The notes under the pieces were generated by a model. It was not told where the DNA came from, made no database searches, and saw only the letters and a list, made by a program, of their open reading frames with translations. 64,000 nucleotides of DNA from a virus. The position numbers and the translations under genes were made by a program. Positions within the stretch are counted from its first letter, which is position 1. Each line of letters begins with the position of its first letter. Of this stretch, positions 21,739-30,189 are shown one piece after another. Location: positions 1 through 64,000 of the IMG/VR virus record IMGVR_UViG_3300009103_000007; one strand, written 5' to 3'.

Positions 21739-22368
21739 ATGAGAGATTGTTTTTGGGGCAATAAAGAAGATGGTGGCCCCATCACCATACACGAAGCAGC
21801 AAGTGAGACTCAGGGCCCTCCCATGGAGGACAACAATGTTGTGGAGGTGGTTAACAACAGAATTTATTTTTATTCTGGCGTAACACGACCAAAAATTTTG
21901 AAATTAAACAAGGGCATCTATAGTTTGAATGCCAACATGTTAGGAAAGTCAATGGCACTGGAATATGAACCGCCCCCGATTAAACTTCACATCAACAGTT
22001 ATGGCGGATCCGTCTTCGCTGGCCTTTCTGCAGTTGACTATATTAAAAATTCCAGAATCCCTGTACATTCTTGCATCGACGGTTGCGCTGCCTCGGCCGC
22101 AACTTTGATGTCCGTCGTGGCTGAAAGAAGGTTTATGCACCGGAATGCCTGCATGTTGGTGCACCAATTATCTGGGATGATGTGGGGAAAGTTCCAAGAA
22201 ATGCAGGATGATATGCAAAACTCAGAAATGCTCATGGAAAAAATAAAGAATATTTACAAACAGCACACAAAAATACCTAAACGCGAGATGGATAAGATTT
22301 TGAAGCATGATATATGGTGGGAAGCCGAAAAATGTTTAGAATATGGCCTAGTGGACGAATTAATTTAG
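21739..22368 (+). CDS. clpP: ClpP-like serine protease subunit
   Basis: A 209-residue protein of the ClpP/crotonase fold: INSYGGSVFAGLSAVDYI oxyanion region, catalytic S119 in DGCAASAAT and H142 in MLVHQLSG. A late Asp in HDIWWEAEKCLEYGLVDEL completes the expected triad region. About 40 N-terminal residues precede the fold. AAAGGAG lies before the ATG. It may act with host Clp ATPases on tagged proteins (the phage tmRNA tag ends in ALAA) or in capsid maturation as some phage ClpP-like enzymes do; the first is suggested by the tmRNA, neither is proven. Confidence 0.85.
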   Translation: MRDCFWGNKEDGGPITIHEAASETQGPPMEDNNVVEVVNNRIYFYSGVTRPKILKLNKGIYSLNANMLGKSMALEYEPPPIKLHINSYGGSVFAGLSAVDYIKNSRIPVHSCIDGCAASAATLMSVVAERRFMHRNACMLVHQLSGMMWGKFQEMQDDMQNSEMLMEKIKNIYKQHTKIPKREMDKILKHDIWWEAEKCLEYGLVDELI

Positions 22369-22378
22369 GGTTTTAATT

Positions 22379-22669
22379 ATGGCACGCAGGAAAAGTAAAG
22401 AATTAACACTTGATGAGTCGAAAGAAATTATAGCAAAACATGCATCCGGCGACGAGATGCTAGATTATAGAAATCACAGAAAATACCACTCAAAACCAAA
22501 TGTATTTAGGTTTACGGTTAGTGTTTTGTCTCTTGATTTTATTATTTCCCTAATGGAGGAAGAAGCAATTAAAAATGTTTATTGGACAGCATCAGTGCCC
22601 CCGCCGGGCGGTTCGGTAGACAGTATATCATTAAGATATAAGATATTTGTAGAGCACTATTTGGTTTGA
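22379..22669 (+). CDS. Hypothetical protein, 96 aa
   Basis: Begins MARRKSKELTLDESKEII, with a basic N-terminus and a beta-rich C-terminal half. There is no recognised motif. It follows clpP by 10 bases and its 3' end overlaps the end of the convergent protease gene by 13 bases. No intrinsic terminator is obvious at this tail-to-tail junction. Confidence 0.55.
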   Translation: MARRKSKELTLDESKEIIAKHASGDEMLDYRNHRKYHSKPNVFRFTVSVLSLDFIISLMEEEAIKNVYWTASVPPPGGSVDSISLRYKIFVEHYLV

Positions 22670-23400
22670 TTATTTTTTAAGATCTTTTTCGCAACATTTA
22701 AAAAATCTTTGGTGATTTCGTGATTTGTTATAAGTGTCACGTTGGGAAAATGCATATGTACAGCAAATATGACACCCACTATTTGGTACTTTAAATTTAA
22801 TACTGGGCCCCCACTTGATCCCGGGGAAGAAGGAACAGTAACTATGGATGTGGTAACATCCTTATTGCCAGAAAACACACCTTTAAAAATAGGCACGGTC
22901 GGCGGATGATAAACACCGTATGGAGATGACATAGCTATAACATCGTCTCCAATTTTTGGCGCCGACCTTGAAAAGGCGATTTTTGGAACATTTAAAGATT
23001 TGGATTCTAAAATACATAGGTCTGCAGTTGTGCCGGTATGGAGTGTGTAGAGCACAATATCAGCTTTATGTTCGGAGTTGTTGTAATCTAAAATAGAGAT
23101 CTCCATTTCTATTTTCTTGATATTATCAGGTACGTTTTTTAAGTTAGAGTCACATATATGTCCCGCAGTTAATATAGTGTTATGTTGCCTCGTCAGCTGT
23201 ACAGCTAGGCCGCTGGCAGTCCATCGCAATTCTTCTTGGGTGCATTTTTTTGTTTTTTCTGAGCATTTTAAAATTTTTATAAGTTTGGTTATTTTTACAA
23301 AAGATTTTGTTGGGATTTCTGCTCTCCCTCTTGAACAGCAGGTAAGTGGCGGCGCCATAAAGACAGTTATAAGTAAGAAATTTAAAAAAAGTTTCTTCAT
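22657..23400 (-). CDS. Trypsin-like serine protease, secreted or lipoprotein
   Basis: The only convincing gene on the - strand. It has 247 residues with a signal peptide (MKKLFLNFLLITVFMAPPLTCC), where the Cys pair at 21-22 suggests a lipoprotein or a cut nearby. The chymotrypsin/trypsin-fold triad is visible: H81 (TAGHIC), D127 (TADLCIL) and S196 in GSSGGPV. The fold resembles HtrA/Glu-endopeptidase-type proteases without a PDZ domain. It would act in the periplasm of the infected cell. Its isolated, opposite orientation between two + strand operons and its AT-rich sequence suggest an acquired moron-type gene. It could process envelope or incoming phage proteins; the target is unknown. Confidence 0.8.
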   Translation of the reverse strand: MKKLFLNFLLITVFMAPPLTCCSRGRAEIPTKSFVKITKLIKILKCSEKTKKCTQEELRWTASGLAVQLTRQHNTILTAGHICDSNLKNVPDNIKKIEMEISILDYNNSEHKADIVLYTLHTGTTADLCILESKSLNVPKIAFSRSAPKIGDDVIAMSSPYGVYHPPTVPIFKGVFSGNKDVTTSIVTVPSSPGSSGGPVLNLKYQIVGVIFAVHMHFPNVTLITNHEITKDFLNVAKKILKNNQTK

Positions 23401-23432
23401 CTAAAGTAACTATATACTAAGGAATACTTTTT

Positions 23433-23461
23433 TTGAAAGAAGAAGTAAAATGTGGTAAAAT
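23433..23461 (+). promoter_or_regulatory. Sigma70-like promoter for phoH
   Basis: TTGAAA (23433-23438), a 17-base spacer and TAAAAT (23456-23461) in the 81-base divergent gap. It lies 20 bases before the TTG start of phoH, with GAGAGG between. Confidence 0.55.
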
Positions 23462-23481
23462 GATAAAAAAGAGAGGTATTC

Positions 23482-24792
23482 TTGGCTAAAAAAATATATG
23501 TTTTAGATACAAGTGTTTATTTAACAGACTCAAACTGTATTGCTGCATTTGGTAATAATGATATAGTTGTGCCACTTAAGGTGCTTGATGAGATTGACAA
23601 ACACAAAAAGAGGCAGGATACTGTCGGCAGCCATTCACGTAAAATAATAAGAAAATTAGACACTCTTAGGTCGAAAGGGAACTTATCTCAAGGGGTGAGA
23701 ATAGAAAAGGGCAAAGGGATTTTGACAGTCAAGAGTTACAATCCTTTCGCCTGTCCAGATGATTTGGATTTAGAAGATTCTGATAATCAAATTATTGCGA
23801 CTGCACTTTCCGAAAGAGAATCTTCAGATCGAAAGGTAATAGTTGTCTCTCGCGACATAAACATGAGAGTCAAATGTGACTCTTTGGGATTGATGACAGA
23901 AGATTACAATTTTGAACAAGTTGTTGCGGAAGCGGATGGGCTATATAATGGATTAACTGGGCACCTCGTCGACGATCAAATAATCGATAATTTTTATGAA
24001 AATGGTTCATTTCAAGTAAGCAAGGAAGAGCTTAAATTATTCCCTAATCAATACATTATGCTGATATCGAACTCTAATGAAAAAAAGACAGCTTTGGGGA
24101 AATTTAAAGATTATAATTTTCCAATTTTAAAATTTTCAGCAAAGAATGAAAAGATTTGGGGCCTCAGGCCAAGAAACAAAGAACAAGCATTTGGTCTAGA
24201 CCTGCTAATGAATCCAGATATCCCCATTGTCACTCTTGTTGGAAAGGCAGGCTCGGGGAAAACACTCCTTGCCCTCGCCGCCGGCTTAGAGCAGACTTTC
24301 GGTCCCTCCCCGCGCTATAAGAAAATCGTAGTTACGAAACCAGTAGAGCCCGTCGGGAAGGATATAGGTTTCTTGCCAGGTACTTTGCAAGAAAAAATGT
24401 TGCCATGGCTAGCTCCCATCCAAGATAATTTACAATACCTGATGGGAAACGATAAGATGACCCTTGATATGTATATAGAGGAGGGGAAAATAGAGGTCGA
24501 GGCCATGACCTATATACGCGGCCGCTCGATATCTAACGCGTTTATAGTAATTGACGAAGTACAGAACATGACTCAACATGAGATAAAGACTGTTTTGACT
24601 AGAGTGGGTGAAGGAACAAAGATAGTTTTGACTGGCGATATAGAGCAGATTGATAATGTTTATATTGATGAAACCAACAACGGATTGACATATGTTGTAG
24701 AGAAACTTAAAGAAGAAAACCTAACGGGACACATAACACTAATGAAGGGAGAAAGATCGGCCGTAGCAACCATGGCCGCATTAAAATTATAG
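23482..24792 (+). CDS. phoH: PhoH-family ATPase with PIN domain
   Basis: A 436-residue PhoH2-type protein. The N-terminal PIN domain (KKIYVLDTSVYLTD, then PLKVLDEID and ASEDSDNQIIATA-like acidic residues in DLDLEDSDNQIIATA, about 1-135) is a candidate RNase. The C-terminal PhoH ATPase has Walker A G254KAGSGKT261 and AFIVIDEVQNMT as Walker B. The start codon is TTG with GAGAGG upstream. phoH genes are common in marine phages. The role is probably in RNA metabolism; phosphate regulation is not shown here. It starts a + strand run that continues to the glycan cluster. Confidence 0.9.
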   Translation: MAKKIYVLDTSVYLTDSNCIAAFGNNDIVVPLKVLDEIDKHKKRQDTVGSHSRKIIRKLDTLRSKGNLSQGVRIEKGKGILTVKSYNPFACPDDLDLEDSDNQIIATALSERESSDRKVIVVSRDINMRVKCDSLGLMTEDYNFEQVVAEADGLYNGLTGHLVDDQIIDNFYENGSFQVSKEELKLFPNQYIMLISNSNEKKTALGKFKDYNFPILKFSAKNEKIWGLRPRNKEQAFGLDLLMNPDIPIVTLVGKAGSGKTLLALAAGLEQTFGPSPRYKKIVVTKPVEPVGKDIGFLPGTLQEKMLPWLAPIQDNLQYLMGNDKMTLDMYIEEGKIEVEAMTYIRGRSISNAFIVIDEVQNMTQHEIKTVLTRVGEGTKIVLTGDIEQIDNVYIDETNNGLTYVVEKLKEENLTGHITLMKGERSAVATMAALKL

Positions 24793-24794
24793 AT

Positions 24795-25094
24795 ATGAAT
24801 ATGATAAAGCAAAACGAAGAAGCTAAAAAGGTATTAACACTGGGAGACTCTAAATTGAAAGATTTGATAGTAGACTATGTGGGTGAAAAGACTAATCCAG
24901 AAAATGATGAGGTCACTGTAGAGAGAGTAATCGAGGTAATCGCCGATGAGTTTCCGGAATTTTTACTTGTTGTGGCAGAAGAGAACTGGATTAGTGGCTA
25001 CACGCAGGCGCTAAGCGATGTAGAGTTTGTTAGCGCACGAAGAGTGGAGGACCAAGACGATGCCATCAACGATGATCAATCGGATGAGAAATAA
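24795..25094 (+). CDS. Conserved phage hypothetical protein, 99 aa
   Basis: A small acidic protein with VAEENWISGYTQALSDVE, a motif I associate with small proteins located near phoH in marine T4-like phages, though I cannot verify this here. It starts 2 bases after phoH and overlaps the next gene by 35 bases. No catalytic residues or membrane span are seen. The role is unknown. Confidence 0.65.
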   Translation: MNMIKQNEEAKKVLTLGDSKLKDLIVDYVGEKTNPENDEVTVERVIEVIADEFPEFLLVVAEENWISGYTQALSDVEFVSARRVEDQDDAINDDQSDEK

Positions 25095-25722
25095 AACTTC
25101 ACACCACTTTGTTTGGAACGGAGTAGAGGTTGTTGTAAAAGATCCTCCACCTGAAGACGTGAATGTGAAGGAGGTATTATCTTTGGTCGGACGTCTTATA
25201 CCTGCAAGATTTATAGAAACAATAGATTCAATATATGTTGGCATCTGGCCAGACTTGGAAGACAGAGATTTGCAAGCTCTGTATAAAGACGGCGCCATAT
25301 TTGTTACAAACGAACAAAGTAGTGAATCTGATATGGCGGATGACATTGTTCACGAGTTAGCACATGCAGTTGAAGAAAACTATACAGCTGAAATATATGG
25401 TGATGGCAAACTAGAGAGAGAGTTTCTTTCAAAAAGACAAAAAATGTGGATTCTTTTAAAAGATGAATTTGCAGGGGTGCCAGATTTACATACTTTTATG
25501 AATGTCGAATATGATAAGGGATTTGATTCTTATCTGTATAATGATGTTGGATATTCAATACTGAATGTATTGACGTCTAATATATTCTTTTCATCATACG
25601 GGGCCACATCTTTAAGAGAATATTTCGCAAATGGTTTTGAGGCCTATTATTTCCATAGAGATATTAAAAAAATAAAAGAATTAAGTCCGATTTTGTTTGA
25701 CAAAATAAATAATTTATTGTAA
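25060..25722 (+). CDS. Zincin-type metallopeptidase-like protein
   Basis: The start is ATG 25060 (GGAGG 10 bases upstream) rather than the earlier in-frame start at 25027. The 220-residue product has H98-E-L-A-H102-AVEE, a HExxH motif, and a downstream SLREYFANGFEAYYFH segment whose Glu residues are candidates for the third zinc ligand, as in gluzincins. There is no signal peptide or packaging leader. It could be a cytoplasmic protease during infection. It is unrelated by eye to the zincins at 432 and 12068 outside the motif. Confidence 0.65.
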   Translation: MPSTMINRMRNKTSHHFVWNGVEVVVKDPPPEDVNVKEVLSLVGRLIPARFIETIDSIYVGIWPDLEDRDLQALYKDGAIFVTNEQSSESDMADDIVHELAHAVEENYTAEIYGDGKLEREFLSKRQKMWILLKDEFAGVPDLHTFMNVEYDKGFDSYLYNDVGYSILNVLTSNIFFSSYGATSLREYFANGFEAYYFHRDIKKIKELSPILFDKINNLL

Positions 25723-25737
25723 ACTTAGGAGTAAGAT

Positions 25738-26103
25738 ATGAAGTTTGATATAAAAAAGCAACTGGATGGAGATTGTCTGTGTGTAGATGTCAGCCTTTCA
25801 TTAAGAAGGTTTCTTACAGAAAAGAAAGAATTTTTAAATACAGATTTTTTGATTAAAGCATTGGAGTTGGAAGGCTACAAGATTAAGGAAATTAAATCGG
25901 AACCCCAACGACCATTGGCTAATACTAAATCGGCCGGCTATAAACAACTTGGATCGTGGGTTTTTCTTTTGGAGCCGCAAAAAAAACCAGTACCCGCAAA
26001 AAAAACCAGTACCCGCAAAAAGAAGGCTACGACAAGTCGTAAGCCCGCAAGCATAAAAACAAGAATGAGCAACGTTGCTCAAAAAAAGAAAGAAATGGAA
26101 TGA
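25738..26103 (+). CDS. Basic-tailed hypothetical protein with duplicated segment
   Basis: A 121-residue protein. The first 85 residues form a mixed alpha/beta domain. The rest is a Lys/Arg/Ser/Thr-rich tail (KKTSTRKKKATTSRKPAS) typical of nucleic-acid-binding extensions. A 19-base tandem duplication (25981-25999, 26000-26018) encodes the start of the tail; because 19 is not a multiple of three, the two copies are read in different frames (PVPAK and TSTRK). AGGAG precedes the ATG. The role is unknown. Confidence 0.6.
   Translation: MKFDIKKQLDGDCLCVDVSLSLRRFLTEKKEFLNTDFLIKALELEGYKIKEIKSEPQRPLANTKSAGYKQLGSWVFLLEPQKKPVPAKKTSTRKKKATTSRKPASIKTRMSNVAQKKKEME
25981..26018 (+). repeat. 19-bp perfect tandem duplication
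   Basis: AAAAAACCAGTACCCGCAA occurs twice in direct succession inside the gene at 25738, shifting frame between copies while keeping the ORF open. Confidence 0.9.
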
Positions 26104-26106
26104 TTA

Positions 26107-26901
26107 ATGTCGACAAGGCAAGATGATGGCGATAGGATAAGCTTTTCGGAGCTAAAAATTTGGAACGAATGTTCCTACAAGCACAAATTAATATACAAGG
26201 ATAATTTGCCCCATTTTAAGGGTAATGAATATACAGCCTTTGGGACGGCTATGCACTTAATGTGTGAGCGAAATATCATGAATAGTGATATAGATACTCT
26301 ACAGGTTTTCGAGAAGGCCTTCGCGGAAGAATTATCTTCTTTAAAAAATGACGGCGCGATACTAGATGATAATTTGATCACAGCTATGAGATCTCAAGCA
26401 GGACCCCTTTGCGAACAGGCAATTCCAGCACTTAAAAAATATTTTGGGGAATATGAAGTAATATCAGTTGAAGAAAAATTACTTGAACAAATAGAAGAAT
26501 TTGACGCCTCCGGTAAGAAGTTTAAAGGGTACATTGATGTTGTTCTTAAGACTTCGGATGGCAAATATCATATTATTGATTGGAAAACATGTTCTTGGGG
26601 TTGGAACTTGGACCGCAGAACGGATCCTATGACAACTTATCAGCTTACATATTACAAAAATTATTTTTGTAAAAAGCACAATATTGATCCAAAAACGGTG
26701 GAAACATATTTTGGACTATTAAAGAGAACAGCAACTAAAAATAATATTGAGATCTTTAGAGTGACCAGTGGTCCGAAGAAAACCAGTAATTCCTTAAATC
26801 TTTTGCGAAAAGCTGTTATAAATATCAACAAAGACAATTATATTAAGAACAGGCTTGCCTGTAGAAATTGCGCTTTCTATAAAACTTCACACTGTAGGTA
26901 A
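26107..26901 (+). CDS. Cas4/RecB-like PD-(D/E)XK exonuclease with Fe-S cysteines
   Basis: A 264-residue nuclease: E in ISVEEKLL (about 122), D144 in FKGYIDVVL and D158-W-K160 make the PD-(D/E)XK active site. C22 near the N-terminus with C252-x2-C255-x7-C263 at the C-terminus gives the four-Cys arrangement that holds a 4Fe-4S cluster in Cas4 and AddB-type nucleases. Phage Cas4-like enzymes act in DNA recombination or end processing; no CRISPR array or other cas gene is in the window. It begins 3 bases after the previous stop. Confidence 0.85.
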   Translation: MSTRQDDGDRISFSELKIWNECSYKHKLIYKDNLPHFKGNEYTAFGTAMHLMCERNIMNSDIDTLQVFEKAFAEELSSLKNDGAILDDNLITAMRSQAGPLCEQAIPALKKYFGEYEVISVEEKLLEQIEEFDASGKKFKGYIDVVLKTSDGKYHIIDWKTCSWGWNLDRRTDPMTTYQLTYYKNYFCKKHNIDPKTVETYFGLLKRTATKNNIEIFRVTSGPKKTSNSLNLLRKAVININKDNYIKNRLACRNCAFYKTSHCR

Positions 26902-26903
26902 AG

Positions 26904-28160
26904 ATGAATACCCCTAAAAAAATAAAAGTATTAGTTATTTCCGATAATCCACTTGCACCTTCCGGAGTCGGTACCCAAACACGCTATATGATCGAGTCCC
27001 TTTTGCGCACAAGGGAATTCTCTTTTGTTTGTCTCGCCGGCGCAATAAAACACAACAGCTATCAGCCCATCCGGATGGAGGAATATGGAGATGACTTTAT
27101 TATCTATCCTGTTGACGGATATGGGAGCCCTGAAATCATTCGGAATTTTCTTCACAATCAGAAGCCAGATATTGTTTGGTTTATGACGGATCCTCGATTC
27201 TGGGTTTGGTTATGGGAGATAGAAAACGAAATCAGGCCGCACGCCCCGATGGTATATTATCACGTGTGGGACAATTATCCATATCCAAATTTCAATTCAG
27301 ATTTCTACAAATCAAACGACTATGTGTGCACTATAAGTAAATTAACGGATGATATTGTTCGCACAGTTGCACCTGAAGTAAAGTGTGTTCACATACCCCA
27401 CACAGTAGATACCAATGTTTTTTGTCGCATGGAAGAGGGTGAATATGAAGATTTGCTTGAAAAGGTCGACTACAAGGGTAAGTTCGTTTGTTTTTGGAAT
27501 AATCGAAACGCGCGCCGCAAACAATCTGGAACTTTAATTTGGTGGTTTAAAGAGTTCCTCGATGAAGTTGGCCATGACAACGCAACATTAATTATGCACA
27601 CAGAACCAGATGACCCGAATGGACAGGATCTAGTGGCGATTTTGGAGGAATTAGATATAGTTGACGGACAAGTTCAAATATCCACTGTCAAGATGCCTCC
27701 CCGCGATTTGGCAAAATTGTACAATATAGCTTCTTGTACAATTAATATTTCTGACGCTGAGGGTTTCGGCCTGTCAACATTAGAATCATTGGCTTGCGAA
27801 ACTCCAATTATCGTCAATATGACAGGTGGGCTACAGGAGCAAGTCACAGATGGTGAACAATATTTTGGAGTGGCTATTGAGCCCACTTCTAAAGCAGTTA
27901 TAGGCTCTCAATCTGTTCCGTACATATATGAAGATAGGATTTCAAAGGAAGATTTTTTGGAATCCCTTAGAAAGTTATATAATATGCCTCCCGACGAGCG
28001 CGCCAAATTGGGAAAGAAGGGGAGGAAGCATGTGATGAACAACTACAGTATGGCTAAATATGCTGGCTTATGGTATTCAACAATGAAGGAAATTCATGAA
28101 AACTTGGGTTCGTGGTCCGAAAGAAGGGGCTACAAAACATTCACGCTAGAGGAGATATAA
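26904..28160 (+). CDS. GT4-type glycosyltransferase
   Basis: A 418-residue GT-B glycosyltransferase. The N-terminal domain begins KIKVLVISDNPLAPSGVGTQTRYM (Gly-rich donor/acceptor loop). The C-terminal domain has a Rossmann-type KFVCFWNNRNARRK segment and E-GFGLSTLESLACETPIIV near 286-305, the E-x7-E nucleotide-sugar motif. It is cytoplasmic, first gene of the glycan cluster, and one base from the next transferase. Donor and acceptor are unknown. Confidence 0.85.
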   Translation: MNTPKKIKVLVISDNPLAPSGVGTQTRYMIESLLRTREFSFVCLAGAIKHNSYQPIRMEEYGDDFIIYPVDGYGSPEIIRNFLHNQKPDIVWFMTDPRFWVWLWEIENEIRPHAPMVYYHVWDNYPYPNFNSDFYKSNDYVCTISKLTDDIVRTVAPEVKCVHIPHTVDTNVFCRMEEGEYEDLLEKVDYKGKFVCFWNNRNARRKQSGTLIWWFKEFLDEVGHDNATLIMHTEPDDPNGQDLVAILEELDIVDGQVQISTVKMPPRDLAKLYNIASCTINISDAEGFGLSTLESLACETPIIVNMTGGLQEQVTDGEQYFGVAIEPTSKAVIGSQSVPYIYEDRISKEDFLESLRKLYNMPPDERAKLGKKGRKHVMNNYSMAKYAGLWYSTMKEIHENLGSWSERRGYKTFTLEEI

Positions 28161-28161
28161 T

Positions 28162-30189
28162 ATGTTGAAAGTGTTGATGAAGGCTCCCGCTCTCAGTATG
28201 TCTGGCTATGGTGAACAGGCTAGGTTTCTATTGAGGAGTATAAGGCACAGAGACGATATCGATCTTTATTTGGTGGACATCCCATGGGGCAAAAGTAATC
28301 AAATCTGCAAAAATACTGATGAATTTCAGTGGATAAGGGAGATGGCAATAAAAACAGGCCTTGCTCACTCCAATAACCCAGACATGACGTACGATGTATC
28401 CCTGCAGGTTACAATACCTAACGAGTGGGAAAACATTGCACCGGTAAATATAGGGTATACAGCAGGGATTGAATGTGACCGCGTTTCTCCGCTATGGATA
28501 CAAAAAGCTAATCAGATGTCAAAGATACTTACAATTTCAGAACATTCAAAGCTGGTATTTACGTCTACCAAATACGAGATCCTCAATCAGGATGAGGAGG
28601 TGGTGGATGTGTTGGAGCTCAAGACACCAATTGAAAGCGTTAACTATTCAATAAGGAACACCATACCTTCAGAAGAATTTGAACTAGAGTTAGATACTAA
28701 GTTTAATTTTTTGACAATGGCGCAATTTGGACCCAGAAAGAATTTAAAACTTCTAATAGACTCGTTTGTGAAACAATTTCATGACAATTCAGATGTTGGG
28801 TTAGTGGTCAAGACACATATATTGAATCCGAGTATTTGTGACAAATCTCGTACAAAAAATATGTTAAATAGTATCTTGTCGAAGTACCCCAAGAGAGAGT
28901 GCAAAATATACCTTCTACACGGAGAGATGACGGAAAATGAGTTAGCGTCGCTATATCAACATAAGGATATAGGCGCCTTTGTATCAACAACGCATGGGGA
29001 AGGCTTTGGCCTTCCGTTGTTTGAGTCGGTTTGCAACGGGTTACCTGTTATTGTACCGGGATGGAGTGGTCATATGGATTTTCTTCAAATACCGAGCCGC
29101 GGCAACAAAGTTTTTTTTCGGAATATACCTTTCCAATTAGCCGAGGTGGGCGAAGATGCAATATGGGAATCTGTGATAGAGAAAGGGTCGCTGTGGGCCC
29201 ACGTAAAAGAATCAGATGTGATGACCGCCATGAGGGATGTTTATAGGAACCATAAATCATATAAGCGGTTAGCCCGTGATCTAAAAGAGCATGTGCTAGG
29301 TAACTTTAAAGAAGACAGTATTTTCGAAAAAATTAATAATTTTATTTTTGATGATGAGCTGATGCCAACTCATGAGATTGATTTAGAATCTTTGAAGGAG
29401 GAAATATTATCTATTGAGTGTCCAAAGCAGCGCGCCAAAGCGTTGAGAAAATCCTTGCAATCGGTGCCGTCCCAAAAAGATAAACTATCCTTATTGAAGG
29501 GTTCTTTTGAGGGGGAGAAATGCTATGTCCTATCATGTGGTCCATCATTGCTTGAAAACGACCAAGAAAGATTAAAAAAAGCAACAGAAAATAATCTCAC
29601 CATTACAATAAAGCAAGCATATGATTTATTTTCGGAAACATCTGATTTGCATGTATATAATTGTGCAAATTTTAAAAAATATTCCTACACAGAACAGCCT
29701 CCGATAGTTGTAGAAGCATCCTCAACTCCTTATAAGTTGGCAGAGTGTGATATAAAGTTTTTCATACAGGAGAGAGACTTCAACAAGTCGATATCAGTTA
29801 CCAACCAGCTGGAAGAGTGGACCTATGAGAAACAGCCTCTTTTACGGCCGTATGGTCCTGGTATAATGTATGAGGCAGTGTTTTATTTGCTAGAGCATTT
29901 GGGAGTTGCAGAAGTGGTAACCGTTGGGTGGGACAACAAACTTTCAAAGGGCAGCATGGCCGAACAACATTTTTATGACAAAAAAGGTTCGAAATATGAT
30001 AAATCTGACTTTATTCACAGCAATGAGGTCGCAGAGAATATAACAAGGTCATCATTGGATCATGAAATAAAAATAACTTCAGAATGTATAGGCAAATGGC
30101 ACTCTTGGCTGAAGAATAAAGGCTGCAATTTGATGATATGTTCGCCAGTTAACCCTGCACCCGCTTTTGTAGAGAGAGTTACTATATGA
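28162..30189 (+). CDS. GT4 glycosyltransferase fused to DUF115/Maf-like domain
   Basis: A 675-residue fusion. Residues 1-415 form a GT4-type transferase with FGPRKNLKLLIDSF (donor domain start) and HGEGFGLPLFESVCNGLPVIVP. From about 450 a second domain starts KCYVLSCGPSLLEN, the Gly-x-Gly-Pro-Ser-like motif of DUF115/Maf-type proteins, and includes VVTVGWDNK. Maf proteins move nonulosonic acids onto flagellin in several bacteria. The fusion suggests sequential sugar transfer to one acceptor. It overlaps the next gene by 4 bases (ATGA). The specificity is inference. Confidence 0.75.
   Translation: MLKVLMKAPALSMSGYGEQARFLLRSIRHRDDIDLYLVDIPWGKSNQICKNTDEFQWIREMAIKTGLAHSNNPDMTYDVSLQVTIPNEWENIAPVNIGYTAGIECDRVSPLWIQKANQMSKILTISEHSKLVFTSTKYEILNQDEEVVDVLELKTPIESVNYSIRNTIPSEEFELELDTKFNFLTMAQFGPRKNLKLLIDSFVKQFHDNSDVGLVVKTHILNPSICDKSRTKNMLNSILSKYPKRECKIYLLHGEMTENELASLYQHKDIGAFVSTTHGEGFGLPLFESVCNGLPVIVPGWSGHMDFLQIPSRGNKVFFRNIPFQLAEVGEDAIWESVIEKGSLWAHVKESDVMTAMRDVYRNHKSYKRLARDLKEHVLGNFKEDSIFEKINNFIFDDELMPTHEIDLESLKEEILSIECPKQRAKALRKSLQSVPSQKDKLSLLKGSFEGEKCYVLSCGPSLLENDQERLKKATENNLTITIKQAYDLFSETSDLHVYNCANFKKYSYTEQPPIVVEASSTPYKLAECDIKFFIQERDFNKSISVTNQLEEWTYEKQPLLRPYGPGIMYEAVFYLLEHLGVAEVVTVGWDNKLSKGSMAEQHFYDKKGSKYDKSDFIHSNEVAENITRSSLDHEIKITSECIGKWHSWLKNKGCNLMICSPVNPAPAFVERVTI

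Noticed and set aside
26107-26901. Part of a CRISPR-Cas system
   Set aside because: Cas4-like nucleases are common in phages on their own; there is no array or other cas gene.
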